Positions 10,770 to 21,074 of a DNA stretch of 43,240 bases are shown here, piece after piece. The position numbers were made by a program, and so were the translations under genes. Under the pieces are notes generated by a model that saw only the letters and a program-made list of their open reading frames with translations, searched no databases and had not been told where the DNA came from. The first letter of the stretch is position 1; each line of letters opens with the position of its first letter. Source of the DNA: Phoronis australis (taxonomy: Eukaryota; Phoronida; Phoronidae); contig NMRA01000699.1 of assembly GCA_002633005.1 (NCBI GenBank), positions 90,797 through 134,036 on the forward strand, written 5' to 3'.

Positions 10770-11640
10770 TCTGCGCCACCTATAAATATACGTAGGCAGA
10801 ATGTTCACAAATTTAAGAGGCAGAGCACCAAATTTAACCTATTCAAGAATACCCCGCAACAGGTGTTCCATCTGTTAGCAAGACGATAACATACATGACG
10901 TCAGCAAAATTTCAATATAGGTAGCGCTGTGTCAGAGGGTACAAAAGCTTCACAACTTCATATACACAGAACACGTATTTCAATTATATCACCTTTTCCC
11001 ACACCCTGACAACTCGAGACACGCAGAACACGCATTTCAACTAATTCACTTGTTCCCACTAATCTAGGTGACATTTGTGGAGTAGTAGATAAGGTACCTG
11101 CCGTCAGCTACAGGCTCACAACTTGAGAGTCACAGAGCATACATTTCAAGTAATTCTAGTATTCCCAGTAATCGCTGCGCCACCTGTGGATGGTAGATAA
11201 TGAACATGCTCAAAACCTACAGCAAGAGACACAAAACACAGTCATGTCAACTAATTCAACTATTCCAACTAATCGCTGCGCCACCTGAAGGCAAGTCAGT
11301 GACTCTCAGGTCTTTCTTTCTCACAATGCCAGTGCTCCTTCAGATGACGCTACATTTGGTAGAATTAGGCCTGGATGAATTAGTTAAATAGATCACAGCT
11401 GGATAGGTTGAGATAAGTTGGGATCTGGTGGATTCAATTAAAATCAACAAATTCAACTATTCCCACTAATCACTTTGTCACTTGTGGGCAGGTAGATAAT
11501 GCCGGTATAGGACGTCACCAAGAGGCTCACCAAGCACGCATATCAACTAAATCCACATTTCCCACTAATCGCTGTGCCACCTGCGGGTGCAGGCTGATAA
11601 GAAACATGATGTCAGCGACACGCTCGCATGGTGATGGCAG
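10770..11640. repeat. Minisatellite, ~100-110-bp units
   Basis: A loosely repeated unit carries CTAATCGCTGCGCCACCTG, GGTAGATAA, ACAGGCTCACAACTTGAGA, CACAGAACACGCATTTCAA and CTAATTCAACTATTCCC. Clear anchors fall near 11061, 11171, 11271, 11465 and 11564, spaced about 100-110 bp except where a non-repeat stretch at about 11300-11440 intervenes. Older, more diverged units extend back to about 10770. The array sits between the gag knuckle and the protease of the BEL/Pao remnant. ORFs inside it have no family resemblance. Confidence 0.75.
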
Positions 11641-11649
11641 GATAAGTTC

Positions 11650-12690
11650 GAATTAGTTGCGTACAACTAAACATTCTGGCACGTATGCCAAAAAATTACC
11701 AAGACTAATAGAAATCGTGGATGTCTCAACAGCACCCCAGAACTTAGCAGCAGCAGTATTTTCCAACTTATGCAGACACCTTTTCCGCAGCCTCCTCTTT
11801 AGAATCAATGACCGGTTATCAAGTAAAATTGTAGGATGCAGTTTTCCGCACTTGCTGCAAGTGGACTTGCCTCGACACTGTCTACTGCGGTTACCATGCA
11901 GTAGGCAACCAAAGTACACACTCTTGTTATGTAGAAATAACAAACCTGTCCTGAAACTACTTCAACTCTGACACGAAGCAAGAGAGTGACTTCCATAACA
12001 GGAGATAGAAGTCGTATATAGAATAAAAAGCACTAAACGAGGTAGATGACTTTCAAATTTGACTACGTACACCGACAGGGACAGACTTCTGCATAGGTGA
12101 AAAAGCTCGTTCGATTACAGGGTCATTTGACTGACTTTATGGCCTCTTTACGCATACCTCGACTAAGTCAGAGAACTTGGCACTTCTTTTTTCCCTCAAA
12201 TCATAAGCTCTTGAACGCCATTTTCCTTGCATATTGAAATGTAGTTTTTTTATTAAAATGCGTAGATTGTCTGCGTACCCTAGAACAGCCATAGCGTCTA
12301 TTGAGATTACTGCATTTTTGCATTCTAATAAAACGAGGCCGAAATCATCAAGCTGTTCAGACTGGTCTACTGTAATTTGATCACTTGCCAGATTAAAGCT
12401 TTCGTAATATAGGCGCTTACCACAACACTACTGTCACCCTAGCGTTCCCTAAACTCCTACATGACAGCTGAGTATGCTATGTCACTGGGCATAATGATAC
12501 AGTGTATATCCACAAACTTTTTATTGGGTTCCCCAAAGGTGTACTATTCAACACAATTCATTCGTTCATCATCTGTAGGGACAAATGACGGGACTGTAGA
12601 TTCGAATCCTCTCATGAATTTCAAAATTCGAAGAGGGTCTCCATCAAAATTTGAATTTTTTCAGGCTTTCTTAGCTCTTTGACTAGGCTA
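11650..12690 (-). pseudogene. BEL/Pao gag remnant with zinc knuckle
   Basis: The minus-strand frame at 11943-11653 has a knuckle of pattern C-x-x(6)-N-R-S-R-x-C followed by C-x-x-C-G-K-x-H-P-T, the signature found in BEL/Pao gag just before the protease (tyrosine replaces part of the first Cys pair). Upstream, at about 12300-12180, the same strand reads a segment with GYADNLRIL and KWRSRAYDLREK, matching the gag DUF1759/1758 region that precedes the knuckle. Further upstream (about 12690-12420) are ERFGD-like and FDGDP-like fragments. Several stops and frame changes separate the pieces. Gag would have bound element RNA and formed particles; this copy cannot. Confidence 0.7.
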
Positions 12691-13577
12691 AACATATGGA
12701 AATTGACTACTGTGTTGTCTTGAAGAACGGCACGATGATTTCTATTTGATCCAACACTCGACAGCTCACAATCGTCAGTCTCCTGCTGTAGACAGCTCGC
12801 TTAGAGTAAATCACAATCAAGGTCAATATTCGAGAGTCGAGTGTGTTACGGGCTAAAATAAAAAAAAATTTAGTCACTTACCAAATGCCAATTGAATCTC
12901 ATATGCAAAAAGTTCTTTAGTTGTCTTGCAAATAAAGAAGAATCTTCAAAATCGGTCAGTTTTATTTGGGAAATTTTTGCATGTTTTTGTCGATTAATTT
13001 TATTCAATTTTAGCGTGACGAGTGGCCGTTTTCCAGTCTGACAATAAACAATGGACATTATCATATTTGTGGACAATAGAATGCCACATAGGACTTGGCC
13101 ACTAACATCCTAACGCCATGTGTCAACTGGTGTTGCAGAGGCAGGTTGACAACTAATGTTGCAGATGCAGGTTCTCTATCTCTCAAGACATCTTGCAGCA
13201 AACCAACTAGTAGAGGCAGCACAAAACTCGAGATCATCTCATACATTTGATGTTGATTGACTATGCTTAACTACGTAGGGTGCGTATTCCCCAACCGGTA
13301 CCATTTTTACTCTTTACAAGTTGAGCACTGGACCTAGCATTGTTTCAACTATTTTGACCAACTGGTGAATTTATTAAAAAGTAGGTAAAAAGAAAAGATT
13401 AAGGTTTTTGTAAAAATCATATTGCAAGAGAAAGAGTTCTCATTACACTGTGTTTTAACACATTTAGCGCATCATCATATAGAACATCTTGATCAGTACG
13501 GTACGGCAATAATTTTTCTTACTTTAGCAGGTGATACTTCTTCAATTTGATCAAGAATGTTTTAAATTAATAGATAC
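12691..13577. other. No supported gene; would be the BEL/Pao 5' side
   Basis: This is upstream of gag on the minus strand and might include a leader or LTR, but I could not find a direct copy on the other side. The minus frame at 12870-13076 is not recognised. Confidence 0.4.
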
Positions 13578-13620
13578 CAGTGGCGGATTTACTGGGGGGC
13601 CAAGGGGCCACAGCCCTCTC
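13578..13620 (+). repeat. Isolated hAT-like terminus
   Basis: CAGTGGCGGATTTACTGGGG followed by G-rich sequence resembles the left end of the 18386-20774 element and a terminus common in invertebrate hAT-like elements. No matching right end is found nearby. It may be a solo or decayed end. Confidence 0.4.
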
Positions 13621-15640
13621 TAATATTGTCCCAGATTCCATTTGGCAGTTCGGGAGTGCGAATATCTAATGGTGAAAACCTGGCTAATACTCTGCCCTGC
13701 CCCTTCTCCCATCTCAAAATCCTGGCTACCCAATGAATTTTTGCATGATAGAAGTAGGCTGTGACCACAAGTTGTGTTTGTACCCTTTCATAGAATTGTG
13801 ATGCATCAGGCCATAAAGTTTATTTCGGTAGTTCTTGTGCAAAAATATTTTAGATTATAAACGTTGAATGACGGTACTTTAAAATAACCCAGCATTTACA
13901 GTTAAAAAGAATCAATTCACAATATTGCACCAAGGTCAAATGTCGCATTAAGAAAACTTCAAACTTACAACATATATAGTATATCTTGTTTGACAACCAA
14001 ACTAACAGGTTAGAAAACTCATACAATAATATCTGACTTGACTGAAACGTTGACACTTTACAAAGCAAAATAATTAACGAGAATCTCAGTCAAACTCCTA
14101 GTTCAGTTTTAAAGCTAAACCACCACAACAACTTCAACAGTCTCACAAACATAAATAAGATTGAAACTCGTAATAAAAACCACTAGGAACAATCCACAAG
14201 GCTTGCTAGAAAATAACAATGTACAATAACTCTTATAACTTAACGAATATGGATTTCGGCAACTTCAAACTTGCAATTCTATCTCTTTGCCGATGATGCA
14301 TTCTCTTACATGTATAGACACTTTGCTTCACCCTTGATTGCCAAATACTTCAACAAGGCTTAAACTCCCAAGCTCCTGGGAAAAACCTGGGAAATGGATT
14401 TCAATTTTTCCAACTGCAATATTCTACGCGTTTGCAGAAAACACTCCCCCATAATATCAAGGAGTGCAGTACAATATAAGTAGGAGAGTTCACTTGCGAG
14501 TTCGCTACTACAAGCGTCGCAACTCTCAAGTGGCAAGCGCGAGAACAATGGGGAAGGGCGCATTTTTCAGTGCAAAACCCCAGATGTGTCATTTTTTACA
14601 TTTCCTAGGGATCCATAAAGGTAAGGATTGTTTGTTATTAATAATATGGTACATGGTCTTTAGTTTTAGTTTCATTTTGTGCATTCTGTTCATGGTTGGA
14701 AGACAAGTCGATCGCAGTCCCGAAATCGCTGTCGTCTGTAGTGTAGGCTACTACACAGGCTACGCTCTGCCTTCTGCAGATACTTTTTGTCAATGTACGT
14801 CTCCTAAAATTATACATGTATGTGAGTGATCATCAGAATGGAATGCAGTGTTGAGTTAGTGATGCATTGTCTTGCATTCTTCTTCTTAGTTATGTTACAC
14901 CTACTGCACAAACCAATTGTCTGCACTGGCCTGGTGCATTCAATAGCCAACACATTCAAGATTGTTGGGTGGACATGAAAAGAGCAGTGAGATGGAAACA
15001 CTATGTAACGAAAAGTTGAAAATAACCAGGATAATACTTGGGCATGATGGCCACCAGTCATTACATGCAAAAGTCCTTGGGGAATGGGGTCGTGCACGAA
15101 TGCGGGTCAAATCTTATCACCACATAAGCAAATGTTGTCAAAGCCCGTTGGTTTTTGCCTGTTTAGCACTAATTCCCATGTACCCCCGGGAGGGTTTCAA
15201 CACCCATTTGGCGCCCACCTTGTTTGCACTCCTCCTTTGTGCCCCTTTTCTGGCACCAGGGGGTAACTCCCTCCTGAACCCCCAGGAGCACTCACTAAAA
15301 TTACATGGAGGTATCAAATGTTATGAAGAACGGTAATTTGCCTCATTAAGAACTCAAATACGAAAACAACATTCTGGTTTTTGAAGGGAGCTTTAAGAGA
15401 ATGAAAGCAAATAAACTTTAATATTGATTTAAACACACATTTTCAGTCTCATTCGATTATAAGTGGATGTTATTTTAAGTATTTTCCCATTTTCAATCAC
15501 ACACTAATTTTATGGCACGTCGAACGTCATTAAAGTATAAATTTATCAGTGTTTACACGGTTCGGACTGTACCGCTAAATTAGTGTTGCTTATTCGCCGC
15601 TTGGGGCGCTAGTTTTTCGACGGATAGCCATTGCGGCGAA
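13621..15640. other. No supported gene
   Basis: Frames on both strands (such as 14464-14829 plus and 14810-15097 minus) overlap and match nothing recognised. A C-rich and G-rich stretch at 15184-15290, with CCCCCGGGAGGG, looks like mobile-element terminal sequence but no partner was found. Confidence 0.4.
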
Positions 15641-15643
15641 TGG

Positions 15644-15655
15644 CAAGATGGCGGC
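15644..15655 (+). promoter_or_regulatory. YY1-type initiator motif
   Basis: CAAGATGGCGGC matches the core recognised by YY1, often placed just downstream of transcription starts in TATA-less promoters. It follows a CG-richer patch (15590-15640: TTCGCCGCTTGGGGCGC, TTGCGGCGAA). A LINE fragment begins about 35 bases further on, so any gene that started here is not visible. The motif is seen; promoter role is inferred. Confidence 0.25.
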
Positions 15656-15683
15656 GTGAACTTTCCTATTCTTCGTACACTCA

Positions 15684-16496
15684 TTGATAATAAACAACTA
15701 CAGTCTTCACAACTCACCGCTCAAGTACATAAATCAAGTCCCCTGCCATGGGGTCACTCTTATCAATAATTTATCGTGTAACACTCACTTAGACACAATC
15801 ATATCTAAGGCAAACAAAACTCTTAGCTTCATGAAACGGAACCTTAAATATGGGCCTCATGAAACAAAAGCCTTGGCCTACATTTCATTAGCCCAAACTT
15901 GAATATCCCTCCTCTGTTTGTGATCCCTCCACACGCTCCAATATTGACAAGATAGAAAGAATACAGCGTAGAGCAGTCAGATTCGTCATTAATCATAACT
16001 ACAGATACTCCCCTGTTACGTCTATGCTCAAGACTCTCAAACGGCCCACCTTTCCAAAAAGACGTGCTCAAAATAAACTGTCTCCCATGTACAAGACAGT
16101 ACACAACGTAGTTGTCATTCCTCACACATACCTTTCACCCCTACATATTTCTAGTTCACGTAATTCCCTCTTTCAAACCTTTGAGACGACATTCATGTAA
16201 ATTCACATTGCATGCTACGCAAACTCTTTCTTCCCATCTACTATTTTACTCTGGAATAGACTCCTACAACATTCCATTCCATAAGAAACAATAGAGATGC
16301 TCACTAGTCTCATGTCAAACATCAACAGTACTCAGCAAATATTAAAACTTGTTTTTATCCTGACTCTTGTTGTTATTTTCACAGTTATGCACAGTTCAAA
16401 TTTGTCACTAACTTGCGTCAACATATAGGGATCGGTACTAAATCGTTTGCTGTACTTGGAAGAAGAAGAAGGAGAAGAAGAAGAAGAAGAAGACGA
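15684..16496 (+). mobile_element. CR1/Jockey-like LINE, 3' half of RT plus GAA tail
   Basis: The frame contains GVTLINNLSCNTHLD, SKANKTLSFMKRNLK and HETKALAYISLAQT, the RT thumb segment of CR1/Jockey-type LINEs (LGVTI-SWNTHI, ANKTLGFLKRNL, K-AYK-LVRP-LEY). A frameshift at about 15898 then gives IERIQRRAVRF, LKRPTFPKRRAQNK, HTYLSP and later a LLWNRLL-like block near 16250, the usual order to the carboxy terminus. It ends in a GAA-rich tail at 16459-16496. It is 5' truncated and broken by several stops. It is a different family from the 7593 and 25395 copies. Confidence 0.75.
16459..16496 (+). repeat. (GAA)n microsatellite
   Basis: An almost pure GAA run lies at the 3' end of the preceding LINE. 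Some LINE families terminate in simple repeats, so it is probably part of the element. It creates poly-Ser and poly-Glu frames that are not genes. Confidence 0.8.
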
Positions 16497-16764
16497 ACTT
16501 AAGCTCCATATACTTGTAACACAGTTCATAAAGATGAAGAACCTCACGGAGCATGCCCAAACTAGACGCCAGTCAACAGAGAAACACATTGGCATAAATT
16601 ACAGTATCAAACGTAAACAAACACTAAGTGAATCAGTTAGGCTCCAGTAACAGATTATTTTTAAACAAAATCACTAATCAAAGTTCCCTGGTAGGTAATT
16701 ACAGTCAAATCAACATTAAAAAGCGACTGATCAGAACAAGTGCCAATAGGTCTTGAGATATTAA

Positions 16765-17951
16765 AGGAGAACGCAACCTTTTTTCGTGTCATTTTCAGTA
16801 AAATACGGTTCGTTAATTATCCCAGACAATTGTTTCGGTTAATAACGGCTTCCCGTAATTTTATTTGTTAGCCGTGCCTTACTCTAGGAGTGACGAATAA
16901 GGGAGTTAAGAATTTCCCGCCTTCTCGTTTTCATATAGTCTGACCATGCGACATGTTGAGTCAGTCGTTGTTTTACCTCGGTTGCAATAAGTTCGGTTGT
17001 CATTTGTATTTGTTTACGAGTCAGTCAACGTGTCGCACGGTTGCTGCGTTCTAAGGGTGTACTCGTTATCGTCTCGTGCACTTTAGGTACATTGTATGCC
17101 ATTACAGCGCTTTCCGAAAGATAACAGGCTCCGCCGTACTTGACCTGTTTGTGTGAAGAACGCAGCGTTATCGTCCACGCAACGTACAAAGCAGTGGGGA
17201 ATTATCGAGTGAGTGGCAAGCATTTTCTGCTGTTGGATTACGAAAGAGATAGGTATCGGGAATTGATGAAGTTACCAGCAAAACAACGCCTGACGAAAGG
17301 TGACTCTCGTCGTCCAGTGGTCAGGCCGATGAGCAAAACTTCGATAAGTTTATTGTGGACTTGACTAAAGTATTGGAGCTATTTAGAAGGGGCCAAGTGT
17401 GTGGCGAGGGAGTCACACGGTTGGATGTAAGCGGTTTGGGTGCTCTGGTCACCATCCAGTGAGAACAGCATAGGCGTTCCATTGAGGTCGGCATACCAGT
17501 GCACACCCTGCATTTACACTAAGACGTCTCACCAGGTCTGTCTCCAGTCTCTGCCTCATCCCTTTCAACAACTGTCTGTATTCTGCCTTACTATACTTGG
17601 GCTCAAACATATATCCACCCACAGCAGCTACAATCTAAAATCTTCCTAACCCAACGTAAATGAGTCCTATAACAATCTAGCTTGTTGCAGATTACTTGTC
17701 GATGGGAAGTGTTGACGTCAATTTCAGCAGACCAGCACAAAAACAACAGTAGAACAAATCCTCAGAGTAACTCGAACACACTAGAAACAAAATGGCGGGA
17801 AATTCGTAACCCCCTAAACGTCACTTCCGGAGTAGTGCACGACTAATTAATAAAATTACGAAGAGCCGTGATTAAATAAGTCATATGTCTGGGATAATCA
17901 ACGGACCATGTTTTTTGCTAAAAAGACACGAAATAAGGTGGCCTTCCCTTT
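16765..17951. mobile_element. TTAA-flanked DNA transposon with ~170-bp TIRs (Kolobok-like)
   Basis: Sequence at 16765-16925 is matched in reverse complement by 17774-17951. The arms share TTTCGTGTC, a GATTATCCCAGACA-like block, CGTAATTTTATT and GAATTTCCCGCC. TTAA lies directly outside each end (16761-16764 and 17952-17955). TTAA duplications are characteristic of Kolobok and piggyBac. The THAP-type zinc finger inside favours Kolobok, whose transposases are reported to carry THAP. The middle lacks a full transposase, so this is an internally deleted or heavily decayed copy. Confidence 0.75.
17060..17330 (+). pseudogene. THAP zinc-finger domain remnant inside the TTAA element
   Basis: From the ATG at 17096 the plus strand reads MPLQRFPKDNRLRR, matching the THAP F-P-K-D segment, then meets a stop. 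The later frame (from about 17205) reads VSGKHFLLLDYERDRYREL and then KLPAKQRLTKG, matching the C-x-x-H-F turn and the following acidic and basic tail of THAP proteins. The expected Cys of C-x-x-H is serine. An earlier GCTRY piece just upstream (about 17055) may be the first metal pair. At least one frameshift separates the halves. The domain would bind transposon ends; this copy cannot be translated intact. Confidence 0.6.
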
Positions 17952-17955
17952 TTAA

Positions 17956-18385
17956 CAAACAATTGTTGCATTCAAATTTCGCGTCTCTCTGCCAAAAATA
18001 CGACCTTCATCAAGAAAACTAGGAAAGGTCATGAACATTGCAATTTTAAGTCCTTTTAGACACCTATCTGACTGCAGGTATTTTTTGTCTCTGTTAATAT
18101 GATTCCATGCACAAATACCATAATAAAATGTAGACATTGAGCCATCCAGGAATGTTCCGATATTAACAGTTGTAACTGGTGTTATGGTTTACGTTTTTGA
18201 TTTTCTAGATCAAATACAACACAAACAAAAATAGTTCAAACCACCTGTCTCTCGGTCTTTTTGAATAGAGCAGGAAAATACACTGTCTAGTCGTCAAACG
18301 TTTCAACTTTCTTAAAAAGTTGTTTTCAAGCTCATTTGGCTTCGCGATGCATCATTGCAGAATGGCTCTATATGACCTTCGTAGT
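17956..18385. other. No supported gene
   Basis: Spacer between two DNA transposons. A 61-codon minus frame at 17952-18137 matches nothing recognised. Confidence 0.4.
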
Positions 18386-19439
18386 CAGTGGCCGATCTAC
18401 GGGGGGTTCAGGGGGTTTAACCCCCCCCCTCGGGCCAGGACCCAAAAATTAAAAATAATAAAAAAACGTCTCCAGCAAAATAAAAACGGCACCGCCAGCG
18501 TGTGTAAACCCCAAGTAAACCAACTTGGAAAAAATGAGGGAGGGGTTCACTCTGAAAATACATTTTTTTGCATTGTGAATTGGTGTTATGAAAATCAACG
18601 CATTTCGAGTCTTCGTGACGCATCGGCAAAACCCCGGAGATCAATTGTGCGCGCGCTTCCGTCGACACTTCTGAAGTAGACTAACCAAGCATTTTAGATG
18701 GATCCACCGCTGAAAGAGCAGCTCTATAGTTGATTTCTTTAGGTAACTAGTTTCTTTACTCTAACATATGTTTTGATTTGATTAGGGGAAATACTGTGGT
18801 GCCGCAACCCTGATATTCAGGCGAATTGACGTGCAACGTTTTTACCTCATCTGTCATGCCGTGTCATCCTATTACACCCCACACGTTTGTAACTCATGTA
18901 TAGTAAAGTTGTCTTGCGCAATATCATGCAGTGTACATGTTCACGTAATACATTTGAAAAAAACTCGTTTTCCGAAGAATTGCTATTGTGGCGGGCGCCG
19001 TGGTCTGGTCGCGAGTCTGTTTCAGAGGATGCACTCTAACAAGTTATGTCTATACAAGGAATGACCAAGGGGGCACTCACATTGACAAAGTGACCGCATT
19101 CGCGAACAGTGTACAGTACCAGAAATTTGCTGGGGGGCTGCATTTTCACAAAAAAAGTCTTTCGGGACTCGTGCGATGTTCAATAGACCTCCTAAGGAGC
19201 CCGAAGAGCCGTCCTCAACACCTACCGTCTAATAAGCACCACTGCCATTTTCTACACTGGGAATTTCCGCAGAAAGGCCCAACCGACGAAACGCCCATGC
19301 CCATGGGCATTTATTTGATGTTAGTACTTCGGGTTTCAAGCGTTCAGACATTGGGACGTTTATTTCGAAAATTACAAGAGATGCAAATGGGTCCTAGGAT
19401 ACATCGTCAAGGTTTGAAGTAGTCCGTGATGAACGGATC

Positions 19440-20030
19440 AAATTTAGTTGCGCATGCTGTCTTCTGAATGGACTTGGTAACCTCAGGGGGCTTAGTGCCA
19501 ACTGAGCTGCGAAACGAGATGCTGACATTGTAGAGGTGTACAAGCTCATTGACATAGCAGTTGACGAAGTGCAAGTGTTGGGAAGAAACATCAAAGATGT
19601 CTAGGTAGAATGGTTCCAAGACGAGCAAACCATTGGATCCGATATAGGCCTACAGATTCCTCGGCAGCCTAGACAACAGACACATAGGACCAACGTTCCT
19701 GGAGAAACACCCAGGTAATAAGTTATATAATTCTACACAGTTTGTAATAATGTCGGTTTTTTATGCTTGTGTACAAAGAAAACGAAATAGAAAATATTTT
19801 TGGACATGTCAAATTTACCCAGAACAGCAGAGGGTCTACGAAAATCTATTTCACATAGTGCGTAGTTAAATCTGTACTCAATACTTGTTCCTTCCAGGGA
19901 GTACCGGGTACTACACAACGGTGCGAAAATCCTTCCTAGACAACCTCTCGCAGTTGACCACCAGATGTGTAGTAAACTACACGTATGAGCAACCACTGGG
20001 GATTAAAAAGTGTCTAGAGAGAAGTTTTCA
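19440..20030 (+). pseudogene. hAT (ZMYM1/TTF-type) transposase remnant with one intron-like gap
   Basis: The plus strand reads KRDADIVEVYKLIDIAVDEV at about 19515-19575, then EWFQDEQTIGSDIG after a stop, then IPRQPRQQTHRTNVPGETP ending at 19714. This order (K-D-x-DIVEAY, EWF, the R-Q-x-HR-N-VP box) is typical of ZMYM1-like hAT proteins. Beyond a gap at 19715-19897 the next segment reads YYTTVRKSFLDNLSQLTTR at about 19910-19965, matching the YY---V-IPFLD-LI--L segment that directly follows in that family. Stops and a frameshift make it defective. The RNase H-like catalytic end and the dimerisation domain are not recognisable. Confidence 0.65.
19715..19897 (+). other. Candidate intron in the hAT transposase remnant
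   Basis: CCAG|GTAATAAG at 19711-19722 and TTCCTTCCAG|GGAGTA at 19888-19903 are good donor and acceptor sequences. They bracket a segment with no family similarity, while the flanks are adjacent parts of the transposase. Removing 183 bases would join the two homology blocks, with a remaining frameshift a few codons later. Confidence 0.5.
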
Positions 20031-20734
20031 ATTCAATTTTTTTTGCAAAGTACGCTTTAGGTCTCGTGACGGACCAGGTCAGCCTTTTTGTGTACTCTCA
20101 GTGCACATCTGGTCCGTCTGTAAACTAGTCCAGTATATCTTTTCACCACTGTGCACACGATGTTTTGGTTTCGTAAAACTGTTTTCAGATGATTTGTTTC
20201 CTTATACATTTGACGTTTTTCAATTGTTGTCAACGTGATACTTAATTGTTTATTGTCGCTTTTAATAATAGACTATGAGCTAAGAGCACCGTCGTTCGCC
20301 AGTTTTTCTCGTAACAAGACAGAACACATGTTTATTTCCAGACTAAAAGTACAGGCCTTCGTTCTTAAACAGCTTGAGGGTGTTGCGATCATCTGATATT
20401 CAAGTTTTTACGCCCTGTCGGTGCTCCTTATGCTCTTGAATATTTGGTAGTTGTTTAAACCCCTGTATACACACCACACTTTTTCGTATGCTAAAAAGAT
20501 GTGTGTAAGCCGATGTTCCAACAAACATTTTTGCTGGTGGCGTGACTCATACCCAGATGTGCACAAATATGATTTCACGAAACTTATGAGCCAAGTTCAT
20601 GTGCCGAAATCTAGAACGAACTCCAGGGACATGTTAAGTACCAGAAACGTACCAGGATGCATGGAAATTTCACTGTTTGGCTACAAAAACAAAAAGTTGT
20701 CTTACACGGGAGGGGGTTTACCCGACCTCCCCCC

Positions 20735-20741
20735 NNNNNNN
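20735..20741. other. Seven undetermined bases
   Basis: N run inside a C homopolymer at the right end of the hAT-like element. It probably marks difficult sequencing rather than a scaffold gap of that true size. Confidence 0.9.
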
Positions 20742-20779
20742 CCCCCCCTTACTGAAAACGTAGATCCGCCACTGGTAGT

Positions 20780-21074
20780 AAGCTTGTCTGTCTAGTAAGA
20801 CCAAGCCGTGATGCACAGAAAGGCGTCATTTAGCCAAGGGAATGATACTGAATTATACGAACACCAGGTATTTCCGAAACCTAAGCCAATAATGATATGT
20901 AAACATTTGGAATAACTTAGCATATTTTATCATAAATACTCAACGGAACTAAATTTGGTTTCATCCCATATTCCATTTCTCTGCAAAATAGAATCCACAA
21001 ACCAGATATTCAATCAATTACAGTACCATCCTCAAATGAGTTGGTGGCAGGATACACTTCGATGTGATCCATAT
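20780..21074. other. Spacer, possibly GPCR 3' untranslated region
   Basis: Lies downstream of the GPCR stop on the minus strand. Short AATAA-like strings occur in reverse complement but no signal stands out. Nothing else is seen. Confidence 0.3.

Larger units (their letters stand above)
7310..12690 (-). mobile_element. BEL/Pao-type LTR retrotransposon remnant, interrupted by two insertions
   Basis: Read on the minus strand, the pieces come in the canonical order: gag (about 12690-11650), CCHC zinc knuckle, aspartic protease (10533-10135), then reverse transcriptase (about 10060-9616, resuming at 7592-7320). The RT is split by a LINE at 7593-9606. The gag-to-protease joint is occupied by a tandem repeat at 10770-11640. 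Stops and frameshifts in every domain show the element is defective. I could not identify the flanking LTRs. Assignment to BEL/Pao rests on the DUF1759-like gag, the A17-type protease and the RT entry motifs. Confidence 0.8.
18386..20774 (+). mobile_element. hAT-like DNA transposon with decayed transposase
   Basis: The left end reads CAGTGGCCGATCTACGGGGG and the right end, in reverse complement, CAGTGGCGGATCTACG, a good terminal inverted repeat followed by G-runs (C-runs on the right). GTAGT abuts both ends (18381-18385, 20775-20779). hAT elements normally give 8-bp duplications, so only five matching bases is odd. Between the ends lies a degenerate transposase resembling the ZMYM1/TTF-type hAT group. 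The right end holds a run of seven undetermined bases. Confidence 0.65.

Noticed and set aside
10770-11640. Regularly repeated units suggestive of a CRISPR-like array
   Set aside because: The whole unit repeats with drift, there are no unique spacers, and the context is a metazoan retroelement.
12595-12625. tRNA T-loop-like string GATTCGAATCC
   Set aside because: No matching A-box or cloverleaf; the position falls inside BEL/Pao gag sequence.
16332-16650. Frames with poly-Ser or poly-Glu
   Set aside because: They arise from the GAA repeat at a LINE 3' end.
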